Under the pieces are notes generated by a model. That model was not told the DNA's origin. It saw only the letters and a list, made by a program, of their open reading frames with translations, and did no database searches. A program made the translations under genes and the position numbers. From Mastigamoeba balamuthi (Eukaryota; Evosea; Mastigamoebida; Mastigamoebidae): a DNA stretch of 64,000 bases. Below, piece by piece: positions 1 through 11,543 of this stretch (its first letter is position 1; every line of letters begins with the position of its first letter). The stretch is from the NCBI GenBank assembly GCA_902651635.1, contig CACRSC010000042.1:47727-111726 (forward strand), written 5' to 3'.

Positions 1-613
1 GCGGCACAGCATGTGCCAGCGACAATAACCGCCGACATAACTGCCGACATATAATACCCTTGTTCCAGGCCCCAGTTCTCAGTCCTGCCCATTCAGAATC
101 GTGCGCGATTTTGTACACACACTCGCTTATGGGCCTTCTGCTCGTGTTGTGAGGGACAGCCAATTCCGAGCTTACCTCACAACGCACGGCACATTTTTTC
201 CAACAGACGAAAACCACCGGCATAAAACACCTTTTTCGGGGGAATTCCTGCCCATCAGGGGTGTGCTGTGAACAGTGTCTGGAACTCTGAAGACAGCCTG
301 GATGACGTCGCAGTGCTCTCTAATGTCTGATCTGTAGGGAAAGTCAGATGAAATGTGGTAAGAGAGAACAAGAGAGAGGGAAAAGAGTACGAACCTCCAC
401 TCAGGGTGCTTCATGAACAGGGGATGGTAGTTGACCTCGGTCCACTGCTCTATCTGTGAGACAATGGCACATCAATCACGTTTACTTTCTGTAGCGGAAG
501 CAACTCTGCTACATGCCACTACACAGACCGCCACTATGCACTCACTGTAGCTGAAGCAGAAAATCATAGTGGCATGTTGCAGAAGGTGTGTAGTGGCGTG
601 TAGTAGAGCATGT

Positions 614-715
614 GTGTAGCGGTGCATAGCGGACCCACATGTAGCAGCACATAGTGGAGGAACTGTGTAGTGGTGCATAGTGGACCCACATGCAGTGGTG
701 TGTAGCGTAAGGCTG
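614..715. repeat. Imperfect 51-bp direct repeat
   Basis: Two adjacent copies begin at 614 and 665 and share a 28-bp core (starting GTGTAG and ending CCCACATG) with two mismatches. The surrounding 540-740 stretch repeats related GTAGTGG/GTAGCAG words, so this is the clearest part of a decayed tandem array. Confidence 0.6.
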
Positions 716-1396
716 TGTTGCAACAGTGTGTAGTCGAGGCTGCATAGCAGCATGTAGCAGAAGTCTATATGATTCAGTGGCAGATAGTTTTTGAGTTTAC
801 ATCATTTGTGTGCTGTGCTAGCTGGAAGACAGGTGAGCAGCAGTGCAGAGAAAAGCAGGTTCTCAGAAATCCGCAGCAGATGAGCCTTGTACACAGATGA
901 CATCCAGGCAACATCAGAGAGATATTGCCTGGGAGCATAAGGCATACTGCTGCAGTGCATGTGACAGGTACTACACGTTGCAGTATCACCTGCAGAGGGC
1001 TGGGCAATTGGGCACCCGAGAACATCCAGAGTCTGAAGACTACCTGAAAAAAAGTACAGTAGCCTCTGGCCATACCCAACTGTACATGTACATTTGCTTT
1101 ATGAATAAACAGATATATGAAATCATTATCTTGCTGGGGTTGGGGATACAAAAAAACCGAGGCTAAAACGACTTTTCCTTCGTCTAAACTATTTCCCATG
1201 GACACCCCCATTAAATGAAGAAAAGAAGGCAAAAAGTCACATTTGAAATCAGGAAACAGAGGCTTTCAAATGGAAAAAGTGAAAATAAAGTATAAGATTT
1301 CTTAGTATTTCAGTTTTATCGCATGTAATAACACTAAAGTAAAAATATATCAGTTTTATTGCATGTGATAAAATAAACAAGAGAACAAAAGTGAGT

Positions 1397-1800
1397 TCAA
1401 ATTATTTTCGGAGGCCTTAAGTATTGTGGACCTCTGTTTTCCTGTTTCAAATGCAACTTTTTTCCCTTTTTTTTTCCTTTTGATGGCATGTCTGTGAAAA
1501 CTACTTTAGACAAAGGGAAAGTCATTATAGCCACCGTTAAAAGTGCAAAGAAGAAGGTGCTCTTCAATAACAGAGGCAATTCCCAGGTGAAGACGCTGTG
1601 CAGGTACAATTCCTGGAGGGAATGGCTTCTCTGGTTTTTCAAGCACGGCAGGGCACTGCTTGTCCACTCCACATGATAGGAGTACTCGTACATGGTGCCA
1701 TCTGCTGCAGTACACCAAACCTTGACGTTGCTGTGCCCAGTCAGACATGCACGTTCTGTGTACACCCTCGTCATACAGGATGGGGTGCTTCCTCAATCCA
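1397..1800 (-). pseudogene. Possible piggyBac-type transposase fossil
   Basis: On the minus strand a broken frame reads NVKVWCTAADGTMYEYSYHV, which resembles the conserved piggyBac block in which a Gly-[IV]-Lys-x-Trp segment leads into a Tyr-rich strand. A following frame resembles the D-N-F-F-T-S block. No continuous frame is present. This rests on short motif resemblance only, and chance similarity is possible. Confidence 0.28.
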
Positions 1801-3635
1801 CAGGAAGACAGCAGCGAGATTGCTCACTTAAAGACCCAACAGTCGTTAGCAGTTCCAGAAGTTCTGGATCTAGCTCATCAAGTTCTGATGCCCCATTTGT
1901 TGTGGATAGTATTGTGAAGAGCAGCTCGGATCCCAGCAGTTGCTGTTTAGGTCTTCTTTTTGTTCTCTGTGCCCTTATTAGGGAAACGGTCCTGTCCCAC
2001 TGATTGAGATTAAAACCCCTGACAGAGCCCTTCATTCAATCAATCTTGCGCAATCATCATTGATTCCTCTTTGTGCGCAGACCATACCAAATAAAGCTCA
2101 GAATCACCCAGAAAGAGAGAACTCCGTTACATCATTTTGTAGTTTTTCATTCAATAGTACTTCATTTACCTTTTTTAATAGTGGAAAAACCCACAGGCAG
2201 CCTTGTTTCCATGGGCTCTTCAGCACTTTTCAGGAACTATTATAGGTTCCCGAACTTGACAGAGATGCCACAACAAGAAGCAGAAGGAACAACCTGAAAG
2301 GATCATGTGATGAAGAAACAAACAGCAGGCCTCATCTCTGGGCAGGCCAGCAAAAAGGCACCCCTTGGCACAAAGCACAAATCTCTGTGGAATATCTACT
2401 GCACACAACATCTTCAGGACATGTGAACCCGACGCCTGTGGGATGAGGAGTGTGCTATTAAACTTGTACCAGGAAAGAAGCATGTCAGAAAGGAGGATAC
2501 ATTCCCTTTGGACATGCTTCTCACCAAAATCAAATATATGTGTGGGGCACCATTAGGTACAATGAAGTTGGAGATGTCTGTGTCCTGAAACATTATCAAT
2601 TAGTTTTTGATCAGAACTGTATTCTGGTAGTAAGATGCAGATATTCTTATGTTCTCTCATTACTTTATACCACTCCGTTTCATCATTCAACTTAACTGCA
2701 AATTTCAAAGACCTTTGTACAAACTGGGCATCTTTGCAATACCAGATCTTTTATGTTCATCTACTAATACAAAATGTTGCTTCTTCTACTAAAAGAACAC
2801 TATTCCAATTTCTTATCTTGTTCTCCTTTGCAAACTGCAATCGTCTTTCCCCCTGCTTCATGGTGTGTACTGATTTCAAACTTGACTGTACATATTCTTC
2901 TTTTGTTCTGAGCTGAACTGTCTAGAGTGATACCTGAATACCCTGATCTTTGAGTATGACTGGTAGTTGACGTGATTCATGCGAGCAGATTTCTGTATCT
3001 TAATAAGTTACTTTTTCTTCTAACTGTGTGATTACTCTTCTTCCTCCATGTGGGCCTGGCCATTCACAGGAGAAAATCGATCTGATACCTTCTTTATTTT
3101 CTCTTTTTCCTTCTCTTCCTCAAATAACTCCTCTTGGCTGATTGATGCCTACCAGTCGCAGGAAGCAGAGGAAGCTGGCCAGGGCCGGGGCTTCTGCCAC
3201 GGATGGAGCTCTCTGGCACCAGAGGAAGCAGGTCATCCCACGTTCTGGGCCTGCATTCTGGTGGGCTCAGCACTAGGGGGCCCCCCCACTGTCACTGTCG
3301 TCCTCGTCCCCCTGGTTCTGATGCTCGTCCCCCCTCGTTCTCCTCCTGCTCGTCCTGCTGCTAGTCCTGCTGCTCAGCCTCTGCATCATCCTGCTGCTTG
3401 GCGTCACTGTCCTGCTGCTCAGTCTTCTTGTTCTGCACCATTGGCTGCTCATTCGCCTTCTCAGGCTCAGTGTCCTGCTGCTGCTGGGGCTTAGGAGACA
3501 GCTCGGGCTCAACAGCTGGTACTGCTGCTGCTGCCATGGCCTTGTGTTGAACTGAGACTGTAGAAGTGGTCGTGAAAACCACTTCTATAACAGAAATAAT
3601 GTCAGGTTGTAAAGGGATGCAGTGCCAGTGATTAT

Positions 3636-3760
3636 GCCAGTGGCATATAGTAATGTGCCAGCAGCATATAATTATCTGCCAGCAGCATAATGACCAGTAT
3701 AAGTATGTGTCAGCAGCATATACTATGTACCACCAGCACTGCTGCCAGTACAGAATTAAA
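3636..3760. repeat. Decayed 21-bp tandem repeat
   Basis: GCCAG(C/T)(A/G)GCAT words start at 3636, 3657 and 3678 (exact 21-bp steps), with further diverged copies to about 3760. Similar words recur near 4110-4160 and at the left edge of the window (1-60). Confidence 0.6.
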
Positions 3761-5413
3761 CTGCCAGCACACAGCATGTACTGGCGAATGATTGTGTGTT
3801 TGAAGAGGGAAGAACTCACCAGAATGGCATGTCATCAAGGCCTGCAGTGCAGGGGCTTGATCAGGGATGGAGGCACACCCAGCCTCTCACGCTCATGCTG
3901 TGCAACACAGCACATATACTGTTGGTATAGGACGTATTCAACTTCAAACTTGGTGGGCTGGGAATGCTTGAGAAGGAGAACGAGTGGGAGTGAAGCAAAT
4001 GCAGTAACATACCTCGGGCTTCCTCTTCTTGGAGGTGCTTTGGGCAGATGGCTTGATGACATAAGCTTGAAGGACAACCCAAACAAGTTTTGAATATGAT
4101 GTCATCTGCTACCGGCACATAATATCTGCCAGTAGCACAGCTGCAGGCATAGCAGTGATGGAAGCCAAAGATGATGCCTGGCCTATTCGCAGCAAGTACA
4201 AGTGCAGTATTTGATTCATTGAGCAGCTGCTGTTGCCACATACCAGAGAGAATGGAGCCAGCTTCCTCTCATTGGGTTCCTTAGTCCAGAGTGTGAATCG
4301 AAAAAGCCCTCGAAATAAACAACTCACTGGGACATTGCAGTTTCCATCTGCTATCCTGCTCCCACAAAGAAAGCCTCCTGGATTTCTTTCTTCATTTACT
4401 CATACAAAAGCTCAATAGGTTGGAAGGACCAGCTTACTGAGTCTGCAGCATCAAAGGCCAAGAGGCTAAGGAGGATGCACCTCCCTGATCCCATACTTCA
4501 GGCTCTCCATTACCTGATTGGGGGCACAGATGCCTCTCAGACCTCTGAGGCACCTGTTGGTCGTCAGTTACCCTCTTCCCAGGCACCTGCTGGTCCTCAG
4601 TGATCTCTCTCGCTCTTCCTACTCAATTGTGTTCTGCTGCCCTGGGCTCCTCTCTTCCAAAAGCAAAAAAATGATCTGCCTGTCCTTTTAATGGCAGTAA
4701 CAACAGTTGTTCGTTCAATTGATATGGTATGAAAGAGAGGGGTGTAGGGGGAATTGTAATGGGTAGTATTTTAAAACGTTTCTCATTCTCGTTTCTTGCG
4801 AGATCCTAAAATATAATGCTCCATGCCGCTCCACATGAAGGTGCTACATTGTATACCTCTTTAATCACAATATTTGTACATTCTTTTCACAATATTCCCA
4901 CTCGAGTTGGATAGAAGATCTAAAATATATTTAATCAGACAGCCCGATTTCATCACTGAACATGATGGATTCGTCGGTAAATTGAATAGGAATCGAGGTT
5001 TAAAGAGGTATACCATCCCACTGGATGATGGATCCCACCTGCTGATGGGGGTTGGGCTGCAGAGGCAATGGCAAAGGGGCAGTGCTTTGTACACAGGGTC
5101 TATGCATGTTGTTTGCTATGCTTTGCATTGGAAAAGTCAAAGGGGCTTAAGGAAGTTGTTGCCAGATTTGGTTTATTTATATCACTTTTCGACACATTTC
5201 TGCCACCTTTAGAGCTGTGTAATCATATAAATAATTGATCATAATTCCTGTTAAAAGGAAATATTCGATTCTGCACTTTGTGTAAGGACCACCATTTTCC
5301 GAAAGAGGTTTGTGTGCACTGAAGGTGAGTGGACATAAGGATCCAAATTGGAGATTGCCATGTTTGGCGTTGCCAGTGGGAGGGGAAAGTGTTATGACAT
5401 TTCGAGTGATTGC

Positions 5414-8400
5414 TCAGTGGAGGCTGTACCACCTGAACAGCATAGTAGCTATCACAGAGACACAGATAATTGAGATGACATGTTCTTCGTCAATGAGTTG
5501 CATCCATTTCCAGCAGTTAATGTCATTACGGTTCCGTGTCGATGACCATTCCACAGCAGTATACCCGCCAATATCATCTGTGATCTCCAGAGTGAAGTAG
5601 AGATTATTATCCTCATTGTGAATGAACGCCATTTTGGACAACAGCTTATTCACTCCACTAACAGTTCCGTATGCACTCCAGCTGCCTTTCTGGCCCTCTT
5701 CGCATGAGGCCTGTGTACTTTTCGTCTTGGAGTACATCTGATCGGCATTGGACTTGAAATCAACATGTACTCGGCTACCAGTTGATCTAATAATAATCGG
5801 ATGCAGCTTTGTGATTCTCATCAACTCACCACCAAAGTGTGAATCGGAATTGTCTCCAATATCAACTTCAACAGAGTTATCTATCCTGATAGCGAATGAC
5901 TGCCTGTTGATAACACCTCTATCATTTGTGGCATTGATATACACTGTTGCAGACATATTTAGCATTCTCTTATTGAGTCGTGGGACGCCAGAGAAGGTGG
6001 CTGATCGTGTGTCATATGACAGCCAATCCCACTCTCTGGGCAGGTCTGCTTCAATAATGAACATGTTCGAATCGTTTTGCTTGAAGGTCGTATTTGATGG
6101 AATATGAAAACGGTATTCGACATTAACTCTTGCTGAGCAGCAGTTCTGCATTTTGTGAATGGGCATTGTACATTGTGGCTCATACGATCCGAAGACAATC
6201 CACACACTTCCAGAAGTTTCTCTTGATTCGGGAGTACCAATTATCAAATCGTCGATTCGGTCCCCATTATGGTCACCAATACCAGAAACAGACACTCGCC
6301 TTTTTGTCATGTAGCTGTCCAAGGATACCCTAAATCCTTTAATGCCAATGCTGGGATCCATATGTTCAGTCCAATTTTCATGGCCCAGAATGACCTCAAC
6401 ATAGCCAGATGGATAAAACTTGCTTTCCTCACCATAAACAGAACGGACAACGTCAGAGAGGCCATCGCCGTTTATGTCAGCACAGGAAAGTGTGCCGATT
6501 GGACCCACAGTCTTCAGCTCGGTCGACCGTTTCTTGATCTCTGCAGGTGTAAACAAATCAGGCCACACAGCTTGGCCAAATAGAATAGAGGAACTAAATA
6601 AGCCTCCAATGAACAGGTCGCTGATTCCATCACCATTGACATCACCAGCAGCTCCAACTGGCAAGCCATTATACGCAGCGGAAAACCCTGGAATGGAAAG
6701 TGTACTACCGTTTTCTCCATTTAGTGATGAGAGATTAAATGTACTTGTCCACGACCCTTGGTGGCCAAACACACAGAAAACAAAAGTGGTACCAAGAGTA
6801 TTGTGTATGCCAAGAGCAATATCAGCGATTTTGTCACCGTTGAGGTCACCTGCGTCTGTAAGAGAATACTCCATTGGAACAACAGAGAATAGGTCGTGTA
6901 CAGTAAACGATAAACCGCTGTTATCCGTGAGGATGTCTGCATAAACTGAAGCAAATTTATCGGCTTCAGGGCTGAAGAGATCAGTGATAGTAAAGCCATT
7001 TGATCCATCCAGATCAGAGAGATCGAAGTTACTGGGCCAGTGCCTTTTTCCGAACACTACATACACACGGCCATCACTGATTACATCAATCCGTTCTCCA
7101 GCACTTTTTATTGCCCCAATGAGCATGTCGTCGACCCCATCACCATTGATATCTCCTGCAGTGCTGACTGTATGGCCACACCTGACACCCATTTGATTTG
7201 TGTGGTTTGCGGATATTGCGAATCCAACAGTTCCATTCAGAATTCTGGTGCTAATGACAGAACCAGGTGCCCACGGGCCAGCATGGCCAAACACAACATA
7301 CGCACACCCGGTACCATTATGACCTTCGGGGGCACCAATGATAATATCAGGAAAATTATCTCCATTGACATCTCCAGCAGAGGACACGGACCACCCAAAC
7401 AGATCCCCAGAGTCTGGACTGGTCACAATTACAGAGCTCGTCTCGATAGCAGAGTCGGACTCGGATATCACTGAATCTCGGCTGCCAAAATGGAGGAAAA
7501 CAGCACTCTGTTCAGGAGCACCAACTGCGAAGTCGTCGAAGGTATCATTATTCATGTCACCAACACCATGCACAGAATAGCCGACAAGTTTTGCTGTGGT
7601 GTCACTCTGCAGAATGTAGCCTGCTTTCAGGAACTCTATCTCTCGCATATGAAGCTGATTCGGCAGTGACGAAATGTTCTCTCTCCACTTTGAGCCACCA
7701 ATGATGAAACTGTACCCCAGGTCATAATTGCCCCAAATGAGATCGCCCCGTCCATTTGTCAGAAAGTCGTCCAAGTCATCTCCATCAATGTCACCAAGAG
7801 TGCCAGGTGCTGTGAAGAGGCCAGGCCAGAAGAGAACGGCCGTGCTGTTCCGAAGATGGGGTTGTGTGACATCGACAAATGAAGTCCATACTGAGTCACC
7901 TCCAAGCACAACAATGCATATGCCGAATTTATTCCATAAAACCGTTTTGCAGTGCACCAAGTCTCGAAAGCCATCACCGTTGATATCACCAGCAGAGACT
8001 GATTCAAAATCAGTATGATGAGAGTGATATTGTTCGTCAGTTTTCACCAATGACATCCGCACTGGCCAAGAACTCTCGTTATTGGTAACAACCACACTGC
8101 GGGGCCACTGTACTGCAGGAGTCTTCTGGCCGAATACCGTAAGTACGTGGCTGATGCTCTTGTTATACAGGGTAAGAGCAAAGTCAGCTACTTTGTCGCC
8201 GTCGAGGTCGCCAACACCAAACGCACCAGCCGCCGAAACTCCATCTCCATCACTTGACTCTCTGCTGATTCGCGGATAGCTGATTGTCACAATTCCCTCG
8301 TCCTCCAGCAACCTGAGCTCTCTCGAAAACGACTTGCGTCCAAACACCAGCAGCACCACATTGGTGGAGGACAAGCTGGTGCCCATTGAGAAATCATCAA

Positions 8401-9175
8401 AACCATCAGCATTAACATCGCCCACGCCAGTAAATGATGTCACTCCAGATTGCTCTATCACGAATCCGTCAATTGAGTGCAAATCCGGTGGCATGTCGAT
8501 AACCCCGGGCCATTCTGTGCGGTGACCAAACACCACGATCGATGGCCCGCCCTTCAGTCGCACGACGAGGTCCGCACATCTGTCGCCATTCACGTCACCT
8601 ATTCCGGAGGCGCTCACCACTGGGCCGTGGAGCGCAACAGATGCTGTGTCCTTCCCGACGAGCAGCGTGCTGGGGGGCCAGTGCACACCGCGTTGGCGGC
8701 CGAACAGCAGGTACGTGGAATACGCATCATCGTCCTGAGAGTAGCACACAACGGCAACGTCCGCGAGGCCGTCGCCGTTGAGGTCGCCTGCCGTTGAAAC
8801 GCGGACCTGTGACGTGGCGGTGCACTCGGGTGCCTCGATGCGGAAGACAGACACGCCGAGACGGGTGCGGAGCGGCGAGTGGCCCGGCGGCGATGACAGA
8901 GGTCCCAGAAGGATGTGTATAGCCCCGCGTCCAGCAAACACAATGTCGGGAACGCGGTCCCCGTCGACGTCGCCTGCGGGAGCCGAGACGTCGGTGTCGA
9001 AGTAGAGAACGGGCTCGTGGTTGCTGCTGTGCAGTGAGTAGCCACTTCTGCCGCGTGCGACGTCTGATAGCTGACGACCAGAGGGCCACAAAACGCCCGT
9101 GTAGTTGGAGACCAGCGCTCCGAGAGCGCAGTGTAGCGCCAGAAGGCACAAGACAACCGTTGAAACGCGGTCCAT
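5414..9175 (-). CDS. FG-GAP double beta-propeller surface protein
   Basis: A single uninterrupted frame of 1253 residues. Residues 1-20 form a signal peptide (MDRVSTVVLCLLALHCALGA). I count fourteen calcium-binding FG-GAP loops of the type G-D-x-N-G-D-x-x-D-(D/I), near residues 70, 130, 192, 250, 323, 395, 462, 538, 602, 675, 775, 845, 900 and 963. That number fits two seven-bladed propellers of the integrin-alpha kind. After them comes a beta-sandwich resembling cadherin-like/putative Ig domains (about 1010-1110), and the chain ends in a hydrophobic segment with a six-residue tail, so it is a type I membrane or GPI-like anchored protein. Many N-x-S/T sites support secretion. The role is probably adhesion or ligand binding, which is inference. 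The lack of introns contrasts with most neighbours. Confidence 0.95.
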   Translation of the reverse strand: MDRVSTVVLCLLALHCALGALVSNYTGVLWPSGRQLSDVARGRSGYSLHSSNHEPVLYFDTDVSAPAGDVDGDRVPDIVFAGRGAIHILLGPLSSPPGHSPLRTRLGVSVFRIEAPECTATSQVRVSTAGDLNGDGLADVAVVCYSQDDDAYSTYLLFGRQRGVHWPPSTLLVGKDTASVALHGPVVSASGIGDVNGDRCADLVVRLKGGPSIVVFGHRTEWPGVIDMPPDLHSIDGFVIEQSGVTSFTGVGDVNADGFDDFSMGTSLSSTNVVLLVFGRKSFSRELRLLEDEGIVTISYPRISRESSDGDGVSAAGAFGVGDLDGDKVADFALTLYNKSISHVLTVFGQKTPAVQWPRSVVVTNNESSWPVRMSLVKTDEQYHSHHTDFESVSAGDINGDGFRDLVHCKTVLWNKFGICIVVLGGDSVWTSFVDVTQPHLRNSTAVLFWPGLFTAPGTLGDIDGDDLDDFLTNGRGDLIWGNYDLGYSFIIGGSKWRENISSLPNQLHMREIEFLKAGYILQSDTTAKLVGYSVHGVGDMNNDTFDDFAVGAPEQSAVFLHFGSRDSVISESDSAIETSSVIVTSPDSGDLFGWSVSSAGDVNGDNFPDIIIGAPEGHNGTGCAYVVFGHAGPWAPGSVISTRILNGTVGFAISANHTNQMGVRCGHTVSTAGDINGDGVDDMLIGAIKSAGERIDVISDGRVYVVFGKRHWPSNFDLSDLDGSNGFTITDLFSPEADKFASVYADILTDNSGLSFTVHDLFSVVPMEYSLTDAGDLNGDKIADIALGIHNTLGTTFVFCVFGHQGSWTSTFNLSSLNGENGSTLSIPGFSAAYNGLPVGAAGDVNGDGISDLFIGGLFSSSILFGQAVWPDLFTPAEIKKRSTELKTVGPIGTLSCADINGDGLSDVVRSVYGEESKFYPSGYVEVILGHENWTEHMDPSIGIKGFRVSLDSYMTKRRVSVSGIGDHNGDRIDDLIIGTPESRETSGSVWIVFGSYEPQCTMPIHKMQNCCSARVNVEYRFHIPSNTTFKQNDSNMFIIEADLPREWDWLSYDTRSATFSGVPRLNKRMLNMSATVYINATNDRGVINRQSFAIRIDNSVEVDIGDNSDSHFGGELMRITKLHPIIIRSTGSRVHVDFKSNADQMYSKTKSTQASCEEGQKGSWSAYGTVSGVNKLLSKMAFIHNEDNNLYFTLEITDDIGGYTAVEWSSTRNRNDINCWKWMQLIDEEHVISIICVSVIATMLFRWYSLH

Positions 9176-9404
9176 TGATCGAGTGATTAACCAGAAACAA
9201 GTGACAAAAATCTGGATGCCCTAAGTGTACGATCCAATTTCCCCGCATCCCCGCACCCCCGCACCTGCCCATTTTCGGTGTGCACAATTCCACCCCGCTC
9301 GTGGAGGATCTGCGAGCAGTTGCACTCACTAATCAACGGAAACAACCACGAGCCGAGGGGAAGCGCGCAATCGCGCTACTTGTTTATTCAGAGGATAAAT
9401 TAGT

Positions 9405-10890
9405 TTATTGCACCTGAACCTGAACAGCGTCGTCGGGGTGGGGGGGTGGCCCCAGGGGATCCACGTCGAGGAAGAGGTCCTGGTCGCCGAACAGCGTGGC
9501 CGTCTCCTCGGCGAACCTGTCGCGCGAGAGCACCGCGAAGACCTGCTGCACCGTGAAGACCGTGGAAAGCTGCAGGGGGCTGTCCTTGCCGAGGCGCGGG
9601 TGCAGCCCGAGCGCCACGGCCAGCGCTGCCTCGCGGATGGGCCACGAGGGGGCTATCCAGGGCACGTAGGGCCACGCGAGGTCCCACATGAACGAGCAGA
9701 ACAGCGGCACGAGCTCGCACAGCGCGTTGCCCACCAGCACCGCGAGCCACGGCGCGACCACGCGGCACGTCACGAGGGCCACCGACCACGGGACGGCGAC
9801 GGTCGCCGCGAGGCAGAGCGGCACGAAGAGCCACCGCGACGACTCGCGCGTGTTGGCGGCCGCGTAGACGACAGGGAACGGCGCCAGCAGCTTCGCAAAC
9901 GCCGCCAGCAGCGTCAGGACGTGTAGCACGCCCGCGTAGTACTGCGAGGCCTCCTCCTCGCTGGTCGTGTCCCACCCGTTCTTCTGCTGATCCTCTGCGC
10001 GCGGACCGCCACAGAATTGAGAATCCGGCATTCCAAGGGGTAATTCCCAGTCGAATTGGCAATTGAAACGGAGGCAATTGAAGCCCGGATCGCACTGGGC
10101 ATGAAGGAAATGATGAAGATGATGGCGAGGATGGCGCCGACGTGGATGGTGGCGACGGCGAGCGCGAGCACGCGCAGGGTGTTGAAGACCGCGCCCTGCG
10201 AGCACGAGAGCTGCAGCGGGCGGCCGGCGTCGCGGTCCTTGCGGGCGTCGAGCAGCCAGCCGACGCTGTTCTCGAGGTCCTTGGAGCACCTGCCCGTGAA
10301 CAGCAGCAGCGCCATGCCGTACACCGGCAGCGCCATCGCGTCGAACACGAACTCTGTCCGCGTCATCTCGTCGCCCTGCGCCCCCCGCGCCGCCGTGTGA
10401 GGCCCCCGCAGAGTCACCCAGCCAGCGTTTCCCCGTGGCACAGGAGCGGGTATGTTCGTTGTGCCCGGATAGGAAGTGTGGCAAAAGGAACAGCGCATTG
10501 TTTGTTTTCAGGGCCAGCACTGGGGATGGCCCGCGCTGCCAGCAGTGCGTGGCACACGACGTCAGAATACGAGCGACATGCGGCGCACAGCACCGAAAAA
10601 TGCGCACGGGGGACCGACGACGGAGAAAAATGGGACGACAGGCAAGGAATCCCGGGGGAGAGGGGGCGGGGCACGCATACCCTGCCGCTGGCAGAGGGGC
10701 TGGAGTGGCGCGTGAGGCTGACGACGCGGAGGGCGCAGAAGCAGACGGCGAAGATGGGCCACGAGGAGACGATGCCCCCTCGGCGTGTGAACCGGCGGCG
10801 GAGCGAGGGACGCATGGCCGCCGCGGCCACGACGAAGCCGAACGCGCCGAAGAGGATGGCCCCTGCGACGCGGGCTGCGGGCAGTCCCAT
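9405..10890 (-). CDS. Predicted seven-pass membrane protein, three exons
   Basis: Joining 10890-10681, 10375-10096 and 9994-9405 (GTATGC..GCGCAG, 305 nt; GTGCGA..GCGCAG, 101 nt) keeps the frame and gives about 359 residues. Hydrophobic segments fall near residues 7-26, 44-60, 82-98, 135-162, 178-208, 217-240 and 245-265, with a hydrophilic tail of about 95 residues. The start ATG at 10890 is directly preceded by an in-frame TGA. I recognise no family. The layout recalls GPCR-like or THH1/TOM1-type seven-helix proteins, but no diagnostic motif was found. Exon 1 is the least certain part. A G-protein beta gene lies 26 kb away, which is not evidence of a link. Confidence 0.5.
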
Positions 10891-11196
10891 GAGCGGGTGG
10901 CAGGACTCCGCGGTGGGGAAGCGGGGCCGAGGTCACTGCGAGAACAGCGGGAGGGCTGTGTGGGGTGTGGGGTTTTTGTGGTGGTTGAGATATTTCCAGT
11001 TCTTTAAGATCCTGATACTGAGGGGACTGCAGCTTCGGAGAATGAGGTTGTCAAGCGTGCGCTGAAGGCAGTACAGTAGCATCGGGCAGCCAGTGCGCGG
11101 TGCGTCGTGGTGAACCAGCGATTTGGTGTTGGGAATATGGTCAGTTTCTTCCCGCATGTCACCGGTCGTGTTAATGGAACTCAAAATATATGTACT
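10891..11196. other. Intergenic stretch before tRNA-Ala
   Basis: No coding frame is supported here. On the minus strand a pyrimidine tract ending CTGTTCTCGCAG (about 10940) looks like a splice acceptor upstream of the seven-pass membrane gene, so a 5' non-coding exon may lie in this stretch. Confidence 0.4.
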
Positions 11197-11269
11197 GGGG
11201 GTTTAGCTCATTTGGTAGAGCGCACCGTTCGCATCGGTGAGGCGCGGGGATCGAAACCCTGAACCTCCA
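11197..11269 (+). tRNA. tRNA-Ala (anticodon CGC)
   Basis: A 73-nt cloverleaf. The acceptor stem GGGGGTT pairs with AACCTCC (one G-T pair), and the A73 discriminator is present. The anticodon stem CACCG/CGGTG encloses the loop TTCGCAT, giving CGC (Ala). The B box GGGATCGAAACCC reads well. There is no intron, and a T5 Pol III terminator follows. Confidence 0.93.
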
Positions 11270-11272
11270 AGA

Positions 11273-11277
11273 TTTTT
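11273..11277 (+). terminator. Pol III T-run after tRNA-Ala
   Basis: TTTTT begins four bases after the tRNA end, as is usual for eukaryotic RNA polymerase III units. Confidence 0.7.
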
Positions 11278-11543
11278 CTTGTTGCTTCTCACTTGGACTC
11301 GTTTTTCCACTTTTCAACGCTCATTTTTAGAACGCCAGGCGTTCTGTAACTGAGCTTCAGCACTGGGTCTCACCGCCGCGGTCTGGGGCAGGGGGGCTGT
11401 ACGGCCCAAACAGCTGACACACGCGGTGGCGTTTTGATCATAGTAGTTCGTTTGCGGGGTTGTCTCGTTTTCTCCCACGGATAGAGCGTGCGGTACATGA
11501 AAGGGACATTGGGGCGCTGACGGGCTCCTCCACGCGGGGGGGC

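Larger units (their letters stand above)
1..5413. other. AT-richer gene-poor island
   Basis: Base composition is clearly lower in G+C than the genes to its right, and open frames are short and broken on both strands. I recognise no intact gene. It holds imperfect tandem repeats near 614-715 and 3636-3760, and a possible piggyBac-type transposase fossil near 1397-1800, entered separately. A frame of about 110 codons on the plus strand (about 4870-5212) has no nearby ATG and no family resemblance, so I leave it unannotated. The island ends at the 3' end of the FG-GAP gene. It looks like repeat-rich DNA between gene clusters. Confidence 0.6.

Noticed and set aside
3273-3512. Ser/Arg-rich frame resembling an SR protein
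   Set aside because: Produced by a CTG/CTC-rich simple stretch in repeat DNA, without an RNA-binding domain or splice context.
4868-5212. Plus-strand frame of about 110 codons
   Set aside because: No ATG near its start, no family resemblance, and it lies in decayed AT-rich DNA.
8614-9156. 180-codon frame on the same strand as the FG-GAP gene, shifted
   Set aside because: Low-complexity Arg/Ser/Pro text overlapping the signal peptide and first propeller blades.
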